Shown: positions 1 through 9,179, counted from the first letter of the stretch. The stretch: DNA of 64,000 bases from Oscillospiraceae bacterium (GCA_902774015.1 CACYHB010000003.1:62001-126000); one strand, 5' to 3'. Notes: generated by a model from the letters alone, not told the origin. Translations and numbers: made by a program.

Positions 1-2
1 AC

Positions 3-710
3 TTCCTCAACTCCATGGGAGCGGACGTGCGCGGCGCCGGCACCGACACCATCAAGGTCAACGGTGTGGAGAAGCTCCACGGCGGCAGCTACAGCATTAT
101 CCCCGACCAGATCGAGGCGGGCACCTATATGGTCGCTGCCGCTGCTACCGGCGGTGAGGTCCTCGTCAAGAACGTGATCCCCAAGCACCTGGAGTGCATC
201 AGCGCAAAGCTGCGCGAGACAGGCACCATCGTGCAGGAATACGAGGATTCCGTCCTGGTCAAGGGCGCGAGCAATCTGCGGCGCGTCAACGTGAAGACCA
301 TGCCCTATCCCGGCTTCCCCACGGATATGCAGCCCCAGATGGGCGTGCTGCTGTGCCTGGCAAACGGAACCTCCGTCATCACGGAGGGCATTTACGACAA
401 CCGCTTCAAGTACGTCAACGAGCTGAGAAAAATGGGCGCCGAGGTTCAGGTGGACGGGCGTATCGCCATCATTGAGGGCGGCCGCCGCCTCACCGGCGCT
501 CCGGTGCAGGCCTGCGATCTGCGCGCCGGCGCCGCCATGGTGATCGCCGGTATGTGCGCTGCCGGCGAGACCCAGGTGGAGGACATCCACTTTATCGAGC
601 GCGGCTACGAAAACTTCGTCGGCAAGCTCCGCTCTCTCGGCGCGGACATCAGTATCGTCAGCTTCCCGGATTCGATGGAAGCTGCGGACAAGATCATTTC
701 TGTCAGCTGA
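3..710 (+). CDS. murA: UDP-N-acetylglucosamine 1-carboxyvinyltransferase, 5'-truncated by window edge
   Basis: MurA transfers enolpyruvate from PEP to UDP-GlcNAc, the first committed step of peptidoglycan synthesis in the cytoplasm. Only the C-terminal 235 or so residues are present; the N-terminal part with the catalytic Cys lies left of the window. Family features seen are [12 protein letters not shown], the [10 protein letters not shown] stretch, [12 protein letters not shown] and the terminal ERGYENF segment carrying the conserved Arg. The stop TGA shares one base with the next gene's ATG, so the two are probably translationally coupled. A second, complete murA-like gene lies at 27499, so this organism has two paralogues. 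Confidence 0.95.
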   Translation, partial: FLNSMGADVRGAGTDTIKVNGVEKLHGGSYSIIPDQIEAGTYMVAAAATGGEVLVKNVIPKHLECISAKLRETGTIVQEYEDSVLVKGASNLRRVNVKTMPYPGFPTDMQPQMGVLLCLANGTSVITEGIYDNRFKYVNELRKMGAEVQVDGRIAIIEGGRRLTGAPVQACDLRAGAAMVIAGMCAAGETQVEDIHFIERGYENFVGKLRSLGADISIVSFPDSMEAADKIISVS

Positions 711-1495
711 TGCAGGTTTCGGTTTTCGCAAGCGGTTCCTCCGGCAACTGCCTGCTGCTCTCCGGCGGGGATACGAACCTTCTGATCGACGCCGGGATTT
801 CCATGCGGCGCACCGAGGAGGCCCTTGTGCAGGTTGGCCGCAGGATCGACGATATTGACGGAGTGCTCATCACCCATGAGCACTCCGATCATATTTCCGG
901 GCTGAAGATGCTTCTGAAATACCACAGGCTGCCCGTTTACGCGCCTCGAACGGTGGCAAACAGGCTTCGCGGCATGCTGCCCGGGATCGAGAGCTGCCTG
1001 CGTGTGATCCCGGTGGGGGAGGAGTTCGACGTCCGCGGCTTTGCGCTGCGGGCCTTTCACACGCCCCACGACACCGATGAGAGCGTGGGCTACCGTGTGC
1101 GGGGCGAGGCTGTCTTTGCCCTGGCTACGGATATGGGCTGTGTGACGGAGGAGATCATCGGAGGGCTTTTGGGAGCAGATACGGTCCTAATCGAGTCCAA
1201 CCACGATGAGCAGATGCTGTCGTACGGCCGTTATCCGGTGTATCTCAAGCGCCGTATTCTCTCAGATCACGGGCATCTTTCCAACGAACACTGCGCGCAG
1301 CTCGCGCGTCAGCTCGCCGAGAGCGGGACTGCGCGGATCATCCTCGGTCATCTGAGCCGGGAAAACAACAGGCCCGAGCTTGCCCTGGCCGCTTCCCGCG
1401 CCGCGCTGGAAGGAACGGACGCCTGGCTCTGCTGCGCGCCGGTTTCCGGCTGCCTGTCGGTGCCGGTGGAAAGGAGAGCGTTTTGTTACAGGTAA
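710..1495 (+). CDS. walJ: MBL-fold metallohydrolase, WalJ/YycJ type
   Basis: This 261-aa metallo-beta-lactamase-fold protein has the zinc motif THEHSDH near residue 60. Further metal-ligand candidates are the Asp in ATDMG and the His in GHLS. It starts [14 protein letters not shown], typical of the YycJ/WalJ family. That family is linked in Bacilli to coordination of cell division with DNA replication and to the WalRK operon, where rlmH is also a neighbour. The precise substrate is unknown; nuclease activity has been proposed for relatives. The start overlaps the murA stop by one base and the end overlaps rlmH by 13 bases. No WalRK genes are visible here. Confidence 0.85.
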   Translation: MQVSVFASGSSGNCLLLSGGDTNLLIDAGISMRRTEEALVQVGRRIDDIDGVLITHEHSDHISGLKMLLKYHRLPVYAPRTVANRLRGMLPGIESCLRVIPVGEEFDVRGFALRAFHTPHDTDESVGYRVRGEAVFALATDMGCVTEEIIGGLLGADTVLIESNHDEQMLSYGRYPVYLKRRILSDHGHLSNEHCAQLARQLAESGTARIILGHLSRENNRPELALAASRAALEGTDAWLCCAPVSGCLSVPVERRAFCYR

Positions 1496-1965
1496 AACTG
1501 ATCTGTGTCGGCAGGATGCGGGAGCGGTTCTACATGGAAGCTTTCGAGGAATATCGCAAGCGCCTCGGCGCGTACTGCCGTTTTGAATGCGTGGAACTCG
1601 CCGAACAGCGGCTGCCGGAGGAGCCTTCCGCTGCGCAGATCCGCGCTGCGCTGGAGAAAGAAGCGGGGGAGATCCTGAGGGCCGTCCCGCAGGATGCGTT
1701 TCTCACTGCGCTCTGCGTAGAGGGAAAGCAGGTGCCGAGCGAAGCCGTGGCGGAACTGATCGCCGCCCGGGAAAACTCAGGGAAGCCCAGGCTGTGCTTC
1801 GTGATCGGCGGATCCTTCGGCCTGGCCGAGAGTCTGAAAAACCGGGCGGATCTCCGCCTGAGCATGTCCAAAATGACCTTTCCCCATCATCTGGCGCGCG
1901 TCATGCTCGCCGAGCAGCTGTACCGCGGATTCAAGATCAATCAGGGAAGCCATTATCACAAATAA
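1483..1965 (+). CDS. rlmH: 23S rRNA (pseudouridine-1915 N3)-methyltransferase
   Basis: RlmH is a SPOUT-class methyltransferase that modifies pseudouridine 1915 in helix 69 of 23S rRNA on assembled ribosomes. The 160-aa product has the family's usual length, with FVIGGSFGL for SAM binding and the diagnostic C-terminus NQGSHYHK. Translation starts at TTG 1483, about 7 bases after AAGGAG at 1471. This start lies inside the end of the walJ-like gene, so the two are coupled. The last codons also form the 5' arm of the terminator that closes the operon. Confidence 0.95.
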   Translation: MLQVKLICVGRMRERFYMEAFEEYRKRLGAYCRFECVELAEQRLPEEPSAAQIRAALEKEAGEILRAVPQDAFLTALCVEGKQVPSEAVAELIAARENSGKPRLCFVIGGSFGLAESLKNRADLRLSMSKMTFPHHLARVMLAEQLYRGFKINQGSHYHK

Positions 1966-1981
1966 TGGCTTCCCTTTTTTT
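1944..1981 (+). terminator. Rho-independent terminator overlapping the end of rlmH
   Basis: A perfect 13-bp stem (1944-1956 with 1962-1974) has a 5-base loop and is followed by seven Ts. The upstream arm and loop lie in the last codons of rlmH, and the stop codon is in the downstream arm. It ends the murA-walJ-rlmH unit. Confidence 0.93.
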
Positions 1982-2037
1982 GCTTTTTAGTATATAATAG
2001 CTGTGTATGAAATCAAAAATACAGCGGAGGGTTGAGA

Positions 2038-2355
2038 ATGGCGGATCAGAACAAAATCACCTGGGGCCAGTTTCAGAATGGAGAGCTTTTGCGCTCCTGG
2101 CCCAGGAAGGAGAACGGAGAGCCGGAGGAGCCGGCCTACCTCTGCCTGAGAAGCTGCAATGATCTGGCCGATCAGCTGACGGTCAATATGCTGAAGGCCT
2201 ATGGCATTCCCTGCCTCTGCATGGAACGCGCGGAAGGCAGCCTTGGCCGTGTGGTTCTGGGGATCAGCGGCTACGGTGTCGAAATATATGTCCCGGCAAA
2301 TCTTCTGAATGAAGCGAAAATATTGATTGAGGAGGAACACCATGAGGAACTTTAA
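2038..2355 (+). CDS. Small DUF2007-like protein
   Basis: This 105-aa protein has a C-terminal half that resembles the DUF2007 / 'putative prokaryotic signal transducing protein' fold: VNMLKAYGIPCLC, then a segment ending in VYVP-like residues (EIYVPANLLNEAKILIEE). Such proteins are thought to recognise a ligand through a ferredoxin-like fold, but no function is established. ATG 2038 is preceded by GGAGG at 2026 with 7-base spacing, which favours it over the in-frame TTG at 2032. The gene overlaps the next one by 14 bases. A TATAAT-like element at 1993 may be its promoter, but no good -35 box is visible. Confidence 0.7.
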   Translation: MADQNKITWGQFQNGELLRSWPRKENGEPEEPAYLCLRSCNDLADQLTVNMLKAYGIPCLCMERAEGSLGRVVLGISGYGVEIYVPANLLNEAKILIEEEHHEEL

Positions 2356-4069
2356 GGAAGAATACCAGCGTTGGCTGGACAGCCCCGCACTCTCCGAGCA
2401 GGAATGGGCGGAGCTTGACGCCATCAAGGACGATGAAAAGGAGATTGAGAGCCGTTTCTTCGCCCCGCTGGAATTCGGCACGGCCGGTCTGCGCGGCACC
2501 ATGAAGCTTGGTCTGCATCATATGAACGTGCATGTGGTGCGCCACGCGACCCAGGCGTTTGCCACGGTCATCTGCGCCGAGGGCGACGAGGCCAAGGCCA
2601 AGGGCATCGCCATTGCGCATGACTGCCGCCTCAACGGCGTGGAGTTTGCGCGGGAGGCGGCCTGCGTCATGGCGGCAAACGGCATCCACGTCCGTATCTT
2701 CGACGCGCTGCGCCCCACCCCGGAGCTGAGCTTTGCCGTGCGCTACTACGGCTGCACCGCCGGTCTCAACATTACGGCGTCTCACAACCCCAAGGAATAT
2801 AACGGCTACAAGGTCTACTGGTCCGACGGCGCCCAGCTGCCCCCGAAGCATGCCGACGCCATCGCCCGTCTGATGAACGAGATCGACATCTTCACCGGCT
2901 TCAAGACCTGCGATTTTGACGAGGCCGTGAAGGCCGGTCTGATCGAGGTCATCGGTGAAGAGACCGACGAGGCCTTCCTCAAGGAGACCATGGCCATGGC
3001 CATCGACACCGAGGCCGTGAAGGCTGCGGCGGACGATCTGAAGATCGTCTACACCCCGTTCCACGGCTGCGGCCACAAGCTGGTTCCCGAGGCTCTCAAG
3101 CGCCTGGGCATCAAGCACCTCTTCCCGGTCCCCGAGCAGATGGTCATCGACGGCAATTTCCCCACCGTCGTCTCTCCCAACCCGGAGAACCCCGAGGGCT
3201 TCTATCTGGCCGTCGACCTGGCCAAGAAGGTGGACAGCGACCTCATCATCGGCACCGACCCTGACTCCGACCGCGTCGGCACCATGGTGCGTGACGGCGA
3301 CAAGTACGTGACCATCACGGGTAACCAGATGGGCTGCCTGCTGCTGGACTACATCATCCAGGCGAAGAAGAGCACCGGCACCATGCCCAAAAACCCCGGC
3401 GCCCTCAACTCCATCGTCTCCACCAGCATGGCCCGCACCATCTGCGAGGCCAACGGCGTCCACTTTGAAGACACCTTCACCGGCTTCAAGTTCATGGCTG
3501 AGCGTATCGCCGCCTGGGAAGCCGCCGGAAGCTACGAGTACATCTTCGCTTTCGAAGAGAGCTACGGCTACATGATGGGCGACTACGTCCGCGACAAGGA
3601 CGCCGTCTCCGCCTCCATGATGATCGCCGAGATGGCGGCCCACTACCACCTGAAGGGCATGACGCTGCTTGACGCGCTGAAGGCTCTGTATGAGAAGTAC
3701 GGCTTCTACTCCGAGAAGACCCTGAACCTGGTGATGCCGGGTCTGGAGGGCATGGCCAAGATGAAGCAGATCATGGACGAGATGCGCGCCAATCCCCCCG
3801 AGAGCATCGCTGGCGAGGAAGTCATCCGCCTGCGCGACTATCTCGACGGCAGCATCGCCGTAGCCGGCCTGGGCAAGGTCGACAAGACGGCTTTCTTCGG
3901 CTCCAACGTGCTCTACTTCGAGCTGGCCGACGGCAGCAACTTCATTGTCCGTCCCTCCGGCACCGAGCCCAAGATCAAGGTTTACCTGCTGGCCCGCGGC
4001 AAGAGCAGTGAGGACTGCGCCGCCAAGATCGCCAAGTATCAGAACTACGCCGAGAGCATCGGCAAATGA
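2342..4069 (+). CDS. pgcA: Phosphohexomutase (phosphoglucomutase/phosphomannomutase)
   Basis: This 575-aa enzyme of the alpha-D-phosphohexomutase superfamily interconverts hexose 1- and 6-phosphates through a phosphoserine intermediate, feeding glycogen, UDP-glucose or GDP-mannose synthesis. The catalytic loop TASHNPKEYNGYK places the phosphoserine at about residue 147. The Mg-binding loop GTDPDSDR is at residues 304-311, and the phosphate-binding loop RPSGTEPK is near the C-terminus. Length matches the B. subtilis PgcA group. ATG 2342 follows GGAGG at 2331 by six bases. The stop overlaps the next ATG (ATGA), linking the gene to the chromate transporter pair. Sugar preference cannot be read from sequence. 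Confidence 0.92.
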   Translation: MRNFKEEYQRWLDSPALSEQEWAELDAIKDDEKEIESRFFAPLEFGTAGLRGTMKLGLHHMNVHVVRHATQAFATVICAEGDEAKAKGIAIAHDCRLNGVEFAREAACVMAANGIHVRIFDALRPTPELSFAVRYYGCTAGLNITASHNPKEYNGYKVYWSDGAQLPPKHADAIARLMNEIDIFTGFKTCDFDEAVKAGLIEVIGEETDEAFLKETMAMAIDTEAVKAAADDLKIVYTPFHGCGHKLVPEALKRLGIKHLFPVPEQMVIDGNFPTVVSPNPENPEGFYLAVDLAKKVDSDLIIGTDPDSDRVGTMVRDGDKYVTITGNQMGCLLLDYIIQAKKSTGTMPKNPGALNSIVSTSMARTICEANGVHFEDTFTGFKFMAERIAAWEAAGSYEYIFAFEESYGYMMGDYVRDKDAVSASMMIAEMAAHYHLKGMTLLDALKALYEKYGFYSEKTLNLVMPGLEGMAKMKQIMDEMRANPPESIAGEEVIRLRDYLDGSIAVAGLGKVDKTAFFGSNVLYFELADGSNFIVRPSGTEPKIKVYLLARGKSSEDCAAKIAKYQNYAESIGK

Positions 4070-4608
4070 AAACCCTGCTGGAGCTCTTCCTGGCCTTTGC
4101 CAAGGTCGGAGTGATGACCTTTGGCGGCGGCTATGCCATGCTCCCGATCCTGGACAGGGAGATCGCGGAAAACAAGGGATGGGCCAGCCGTGAGGAGCTG
4201 ATGGACTACTACGCGGTGGGTCAGTGTACTCCCGGCGTCATCGCGGTCAACACGGCTACTTTCGTGGGCTCCAAGGTCGCAGGAGCTTTGGGCGGCGTCT
4301 TCGCCACTCTGGGAGTTGTGTTCCCCTCGCTCGTCATCATCAGCGTCATTGCCGGCGTGCTGACCAATTTTGCCGACATTCCTGCCGTCAAAAGCGCTTT
4401 TGCCGGTATACGCGTCTGCGTCTGCGTCCTGATTTTCAACGCGGTCGTCAAGCTGTGGAAAGGGGCCGTTCCCGATAAGGCGGCCCTGCTCCTCTGCCTT
4501 GCGGTCTTTGTGCTCTCCGTGTTTCTGGATCTGTCGCCGGTCGTCTTTGTGATCTTCTGCGCCGCGGCCGGCATCCTCCTCACCAGAATGGGGGTGCGCG
4601 GAAAATGA
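4066..4608 (+). CDS. Chromate transporter, first half-protein
   Basis: This 180-aa membrane protein consists of one CHR domain, with the family signatures FGGGYAMLP near the N-terminus and GQCTPGVIAVNTATFVG. Classical ChrA has two such domains in one chain; here they are split into two short proteins, as is common in Firmicutes. They probably form a heterodimer that moves chromate or a similar oxyanion such as sulfate; the natural substrate is uncertain. It overlaps the mutase and the second half by four bases each. Confidence 0.88.
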   Translation: MKTLLELFLAFAKVGVMTFGGGYAMLPILDREIAENKGWASREELMDYYAVGQCTPGVIAVNTATFVGSKVAGALGGVFATLGVVFPSLVIISVIAGVLTNFADIPAVKSAFAGIRVCVCVLIFNAVVKLWKGAVPDKAALLLCLAVFVLSVFLDLSPVVFVIFCAAAGILLTRMGVRGK

Positions 4609-5180
4609 TCCTGCTGCGCCTGTTCTGGGAGTTTTTCAAGACAGGTCTCTTTGCCGTGGGCGGCGGCATGGCCACACTGCCTTTCCTGTACGACATGTCC
4701 GCACGCACCGGCTGGTTCACCGCCGCGCAGCTTGCGGATATGATCGCGGTCTCCGAGTCCACGCCCGGCCCCATCGGCGTGAACATGGCCACCTATGTGG
4801 GCTTTACCGCGGCTGGGATCCCCGGTGCGGTGACGGCTACGCTGGGGCTTGTGACCCCGGAGATCCTGATCATCCTGGTTGTGGCCCGTGTGCTGGCAGC
4901 CTTCCGGCAGAACAAATACGTGGACGCGGCTTTTTACGGCCTCCGTCCCTGCTCACTGGGCCTGATCGCCGCGGCGGGTATGCTGGTGGTAAAGGTGACG
5001 CTGCTGGATCTGGATGCCTTTGCCGCTACGGGGGCTTTCCTGAGCCTCTTCAAGTGGAAGGCGATCCTGCTGACTGCCGTGCTGCTGGTGTTCACCCGCC
5101 TGGTCAAGCAGACAAAGAAACTGCACCCGATCTTCTTTATACTTGCCTCCGCGCTTGCGGGAATCGTCTTTTCCTTTTAG
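4605..5180 (+). CDS. Chromate transporter, second half-protein
   Basis: This 191-aa CHR-domain membrane protein pairs with the previous gene. Signatures are FAVGGGMATLPFL and SESTPGPIGVNMATYVG, with several hydrophobic segments ending in a short C-terminus. The ATGA overlap with the first half predicts coupled translation and roughly equal amounts of the two halves. Its stop codon overlaps that of the convergent ylbJ gene, and no terminator hairpin separates the two. Confidence 0.88.
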   Translation: MILLRLFWEFFKTGLFAVGGGMATLPFLYDMSARTGWFTAAQLADMIAVSESTPGPIGVNMATYVGFTAAGIPGAVTATLGLVTPEILIILVVARVLAAFRQNKYVDAAFYGLRPCSLGLIAAAGMLVVKVTLLDLDAFAATGAFLSLFKWKAILLTAVLLVFTRLVKQTKKLHPIFFILASALAGIVFSF

Positions 5181-6130
5181 AAAAGCCGGGCGAGAAGGAA
5201 GGTCAGAACGAAGCTTATCACAGCGCTCAGAAGGCGCCCCGCCGTGTGCGGGGCGCATTTTATATTCGAATCTGCCAGAAATGCTAGCGTCTGGAAGTGG
5301 ACCGACAGGCCGCCCCAGCCCATCAGCCCTGCGGCGAGCGCAAGGTTCAGCGGCGTGGGATCCAATCCCCGCATGGCGCCGATCCCGCCGCCAAGCTCGA
5401 AAAAACCGCTAAGCAGCGCTCTGCACCAGGTGAGCGGCTGCCCGCTCAGGTCGGAGACGCGGCCCGCCAGCAGAGAGAGGAAGCCGTTTGCGTTCAAAAG
5501 CCCTGTGAACACCGTAAAGCATACGACAAAGCCGCAGACGTTCAGCGAGGCGGAAACCGCCTGCCGAACTGCTTCCGGCAGCGCCCGGGAGAAGGGAACC
5601 GGAGCGGGAGCGGGCAGGCTGGCACTGCTTTTTGGTTTTGCTCCGCGCAGCAGAAACCCTGTCAGCAGGGCGGCGCAGATATGCGTCCCGTAAAGCAGCA
5701 GTCCCAGACCGGGGGAGGCGAACACGCCTGTTCCTACAGCGCCGAGAAAGAAGGCCGGGCCGGAGTTGTTGCAGAAGGCAAGCAGCCGACCCGCCTCCTC
5801 CTCGCTGACGGCATCGCGCTCCGCCATCTCCGCGATATAGGCCGCGCCCAGCGGGTATCCGCCCAGCAGGCCCATGAAAAGTGCGGTGAGGCCTGCGCCG
5901 GACACGTGAAACAGCTTCTCGCCGAGCGGCGCGAGCGCGCGGCCCAGCTCAGCGGGCAGACCCAGCTTCCCCAGCAGCGCAGAGAGCACAAAAAAGGGGA
6001 AGAGAGAGGGGAGGATCAGCTCCACGCAGAGCCGCAGCCCCTCCCGGCATTCCCGGATGGCCTGCCCGGACGCCGCCGTGAGCGTGAAGAGCGCACAGAG
6101 CGCAGCAAACACCGCCAGTCTGTTTTTCAT
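5177..6130 (-). CDS. ylbJ: Sporulation integral membrane protein YlbJ
   Basis: This 317-aa polytopic membrane protein has nucleoside-recognition (Gate) type repeats: FMGLLGGYPLGAAYIAEM, FCNNSGPAFFLGAVG and FELGGGIGAM. In B. subtilis YlbJ is made in the mother cell under sigma-E and is needed for heat-resistant spores; the transported molecule is unknown. ATG 6130 was chosen because it begins a hydrophobic signal-anchor (MKNRLAVFAAL) and follows AGGTG by seven bases; the longer reading frame upstream has no such features. It is divergent from yqfC. Confidence 0.85.
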   Translation of the reverse strand: MKNRLAVFAALCALFTLTAASGQAIRECREGLRLCVELILPSLFPFFVLSALLGKLGLPAELGRALAPLGEKLFHVSGAGLTALFMGLLGGYPLGAAYIAEMAERDAVSEEEAGRLLAFCNNSGPAFFLGAVGTGVFASPGLGLLLYGTHICAALLTGFLLRGAKPKSSASLPAPAPVPFSRALPEAVRQAVSASLNVCGFVVCFTVFTGLLNANGFLSLLAGRVSDLSGQPLTWCRALLSGFFELGGGIGAMRGLDPTPLNLALAAGLMGWGGLSVHFQTLAFLADSNIKCAPHTAGRLLSAVISFVLTFLLARLF

Positions 6131-6205
6131 TCTCCCGCACCTCGTCTGTTTCAGATGGTAGTAATTTATGGCGGCCGGGCATAGATTACTACAAACGGGA
6201 GGTGC

Positions 6206-6499
6206 TTGCGCTTGAAGAAAAAGGGAGGGGCTTTTCCCAGCCTGGCCGACCGGCTGGAGCTGCCGGAGGAGGCGCTTTCGGGCGCGCCGCGGCTTACGGT
6301 CACAAACGGGAGCCGCGCGCTGATCGAGAACCACCGGGGGATCCTGGAATACAACCGTGAGCGTATTACGGTCAATTTCAAAAAAGGACGGCTGTGTCTG
6401 AGCGGGAGAGAGCTGCGCATTGCGGCCATGAACCGGGAGGAGCTGCTGGTGCGGGGTGTGCTGCAGGATATCACATGGAGCGGCATATGGGAAAGCTGA
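6206..6499 (+). CDS. yqfC: Sporulation protein YqfC
   Basis: This small protein of the YabP/YqfC family has 97 aa from TTG 6206. The core LTVTNGSRALIENHRGIL followed by strands ending in VRGVLQDI is characteristic. It is expressed in the mother cell in Bacillus, and its role is unclear. The start is a TTG behind GGGAGG; a second in-frame TTG two codons later has better spacing, so the exact start is uncertain. It overlaps yqfD by 13 bases, the usual yqfCD pairing. Confidence 0.82.
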   Translation: MRLKKKGGAFPSLADRLELPEEALSGAPRLTVTNGSRALIENHRGILEYNRERITVNFKKGRLCLSGRELRIAAMNREELLVRGVLQDITWSGIWES

Positions 6500-7668
6500 C
6501 GTATCGGCTCCGGGGCGAAGCGGAGGCCGAGATCTTCGGCGTGTTTCCGGAGGCGGCTGTCAACCGCTGCCTGGAGGCCGGGATCGCCCTGCGCGGCGTT
6601 CGGGCGGTGGACGGGCAGACCCTCCGCTGCAGAGTGGATGAAGCGGATCTTGCACGTCTCCGGGCAGAGTGCGAGCGCTGTCAGTGCGAGCTGCGGCTGC
6701 TGCGCCTGAGAGGCGGAAGCCGTTATCGTCATGCGGTGCATCGCCGCTTCTGGCTGACCCTTACGGCGCTGCTGACGGCAGTGCTGCTGCTCCTCTCCTC
6801 ACTTTTCGTTTGGGATATTGATGTGATCGGCGCAGAGCACCTGAACCGCGGCAGGATCCTTCGGGCGCTTTCCGATGCGGGGCTTGAACGCGGATGCTTC
6901 TGGCCTGCGCTATCGGGAGACAGGATCCGGAGTCGGGCCATGCTCGAACTGCCGGAGCTCGCCTGGCTGAGCGTGAATATCAGCGGATCCCGTGCGGCGG
7001 TGCTGGTGCGGGAACGGGAGCAGAAGCCGGAGATCTATCGGGAGAGCGCGGCCTGCAGCCTGGTTGCCTCCCGCAGCGCTCTCGTGCGCCGCGTGTCCGT
7101 TCTCAACGGCAGAGCTCTCGTACACGCCGGACAGGCGGTGCAGGAGGGTGAAGTCCTTGTCAGCGGAACACTCGACAGCATCACTGGCCCTGCGCGCTTT
7201 GTCCGCGCCAGAGGAGAAGTCTGGGCCGAGACCTGGTATGAACTGACGGCGGTGTGTCCGCCGGCGCCCGCGAGGAAGGCTGAAGTTCTCTGGAAGAGCA
7301 GCCGTTTTGCCCTGCAATTTGGAGAAAAGAGGATAAATTTTTACGGAAAGAGTAGAAACCCGCTTGACGGATATGATACAATCGTACAGGAATATGCCCT
7401 GGGCCTGAAAGGGCTTTTTGCCCTGCCGATCCGCATCGTCAGAGAGGAGCGCCTGCGAACCCGCTTCGCGGAAGGAGAGAGCGCGGATGCAGCACGAATG
7501 CAGACGCGGCTGGAGAACTATCTGCGGGAACGGATCGCGGGCGAGATCGTCAGCCGCAGCTTCTCGGTGAGCGAGAAGGACGGCGCGGTCTTTGTGACGA
7601 TGCGCGCGAGATGCTTTGAAAACATAGCCCGGATACAAGAGACACAGGCGGAGGCCCCTTCGCCGTGA
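6487..7668 (+). CDS. yqfD: Sporulation protein YqfD
   Basis: This 393-aa membrane protein has a cytoplasmic N-terminal region of about 90 residues, one transmembrane segment (FWLTLTALLTAVLLLLSSLF) and a long external domain with VWDIDVIGAEHL. It is required for efficient sporulation in Bacillus and is normally found upstream of phoH, as here. ATG 6487 has GGAG at 6477 with six-base spacing; an in-frame ATG at 6475 would add four residues. A gap of 11 bases separates it from phoH. Confidence 0.85.
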   Translation: MGKLTYRLRGEAEAEIFGVFPEAAVNRCLEAGIALRGVRAVDGQTLRCRVDEADLARLRAECERCQCELRLLRLRGGSRYRHAVHRRFWLTLTALLTAVLLLLSSLFVWDIDVIGAEHLNRGRILRALSDAGLERGCFWPALSGDRIRSRAMLELPELAWLSVNISGSRAAVLVREREQKPEIYRESAACSLVASRSALVRRVSVLNGRALVHAGQAVQEGEVLVSGTLDSITGPARFVRARGEVWAETWYELTAVCPPAPARKAEVLWKSSRFALQFGEKRINFYGKSRNPLDGYDTIVQEYALGLKGLFALPIRIVREERLRTRFAEGESADAARMQTRLENYLRERIAGEIVSRSFSVSEKDGAVFVTMRARCFENIARIQETQAEAPSP

Positions 7669-7679
7669 AAGGAATCCCT

Positions 7680-8684
7680 ATGATCGAAAAAACCATTGAA
7701 GTGGAACGGATGGAGCACGTGATCAGCGTTTTCGGCTCCTTTGACCAGAATCTGAGAATCATTGAAACCGAGCTCGGCGTCAAGGTGCTGGATCGGGACG
7801 ACAAGATCCATATCTGCGGGGAAGCGGAGGACGTGATGCTGGCCGAAAAGGCCATCAACGGACTGCTGACGCTGGCTGCCAGGGGCGAGAACATAGACGC
7901 CCAGAACGTGCGCTATATCCTGAAGCTGGTGGGCGAGGGGAAAGAGACCAAGATCCAGGAGCTTGCCGGGGATGTGATCTGTATCACGGCCAAGGGCAAA
8001 CCCATCAAGCCCAAGACTTTGGGGCAGAAGACCTACTGCGAAGCCATCGCGGACAATACCATTACCCTCGGGATCGGCCCCGCCGGCACAGGAAAGACTT
8101 ATCTTGCCGTGGCCGCGGCGGTGGCCGCCTTCCGGGCGGAGGAGGTCAACCGCATCATCCTGACCCGGCCCGCCGTGGAGGCTGGCGAGCGCCTGGGCTT
8201 TCTGCCCGGCGATCTGCAGAGCAAGGTGGACCCCTATCTGCGCCCGCTGTACGATGCGCTCTTTGACATGCTGGGCGCGGAGACCTATCAGAAATATCTG
8301 GAGCGGGGCAATATCGAAGTGGCGCCGCTGGCCTATATGCGCGGGCGCACCCTGGACGACAGCTTCATCATCCTGGACGAAGCGCAGAACACCTCCCGGG
8401 AGCAGATGAAGATGTTTCTGACGCGCATTGGCTTCGGCTCCAAGGTGGTCATCACCGGCGACGTGACGCAGATCGACCTGCCCGAGGACAAGGTCAGCGG
8501 CCTGAAGGTGGCCATGAAGGTGCTGGAGGGCATAGACGACATCGCCATCTGTGAGCTCACCGGGGCCGACGTGGTGCGGCACCGTTTGGTGCAGAAGATC
8601 ATCGAGGCCTATGAGGTCTATGACAAAAAGCACCCCACGGAGCCTGCCAAGCGCCAGCCGCCGAAGCGGTATAAAAAGGCATGA
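7680..8684 (+). CDS. phoH: PhoH family ATPase
   Basis: This 334-aa P-loop protein has an N-terminal KH-like segment (residues 1-110) and a PhoH ATPase domain with Walker A GPAGTGKT and Walker B FIILDEAQN, then a conserved ITGDVTQIDLP. PhoH proteins are RNA-related ATPases or helicases and co-occur with ybeY, suggesting a role in rRNA maturation or quality control. ATG 7680 behind AAAGGA is preferred to an upstream in-frame GTG at 7665 that overlaps yqfD. Confidence 0.93.
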   Translation: MIEKTIEVERMEHVISVFGSFDQNLRIIETELGVKVLDRDDKIHICGEAEDVMLAEKAINGLLTLAARGENIDAQNVRYILKLVGEGKETKIQELAGDVICITAKGKPIKPKTLGQKTYCEAIADNTITLGIGPAGTGKTYLAVAAAVAAFRAEEVNRIILTRPAVEAGERLGFLPGDLQSKVDPYLRPLYDALFDMLGAETYQKYLERGNIEVAPLAYMRGRTLDDSFIILDEAQNTSREQMKMFLTRIGFGSKVVITGDVTQIDLPEDKVSGLKVAMKVLEGIDDIAICELTGADVVRHRLVQKIIEAYEVYDKKHPTEPAKRQPPKRYKKA

Positions 8685-8702
8685 TCGCCGGGGAGAGAAA
8701 GA

Positions 8703-9179
8703 ATGGAGCATGAAGTATATGTGAGCCGGGAAGTGAAGAATCTCGGCCGTCACAACGCCGCTGCCCTGATCAAAAAGGCGGTGAATACGGCGCTGAACGC
8801 CGAGGGCGTGAACGTGAACTGCATTGTCAGCGTCATGCTGACCGATGAAGAGGGGATCCGCCGTGTAAACCGGGAGTTTCGCGGGATCGACAGCGCCACC
8901 GACGTGCTGTCTTTTCCTCTCAATGAACTGATTCCGGGCGCGTTTGACCCGGAGGACTGCGAAAAAGACCCGGAGACCGGGGCTGTCATGCTGGGGGATA
9001 TGATGATCTCCCTGCCCCGCTGCGAGGCGCAGGGGGAGGAATTCGGCCACGGCTTTGAGCGGGAGATCCAGTATCTGACCGTTCATTCCGTGCTGCATCT
9101 GCTGGGCTATGACCATGTGGATGAGGGCCCCATGAAAGAGCAGATGCGGCGGCGGGAAAAACTCATCATGGGCGATTGA
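8703..9179 (+). CDS. ybeY: Endoribonuclease YbeY
   Basis: This 158-aa zinc-dependent RNase acts in 16S rRNA 3'-end maturation and 70S ribosome quality control. The metal motif HSVLHLLGYDH (HxxxHxxxxxH) sits near the C-terminus, and a conserved Arg-containing strand (NREFRGIDSATDVLSFP) is central. It follows phoH by 18 bases with a GGGGAGAGAAAG-type ribosome binding site and precedes era, the standard order. Confidence 0.95.
   Translation: MEHEVYVSREVKNLGRHNAAALIKKAVNTALNAEGVNVNCIVSVMLTDEEGIRRVNREFRGIDSATDVLSFPLNELIPGAFDPEDCEKDPETGAVMLGDMMISLPRCEAQGEEFGHGFEREIQYLTVHSVLHLLGYDHVDEGPMKEQMRRREKLIMGD

Noticed and set aside
1984-1998. TATAAT at 1993 as promoter of the DUF2007-like gene
   Set aside because: No acceptable -35 box at 16-18 bases, since the region upstream is the rlmH terminator; mentioned but not listed as a promoter.
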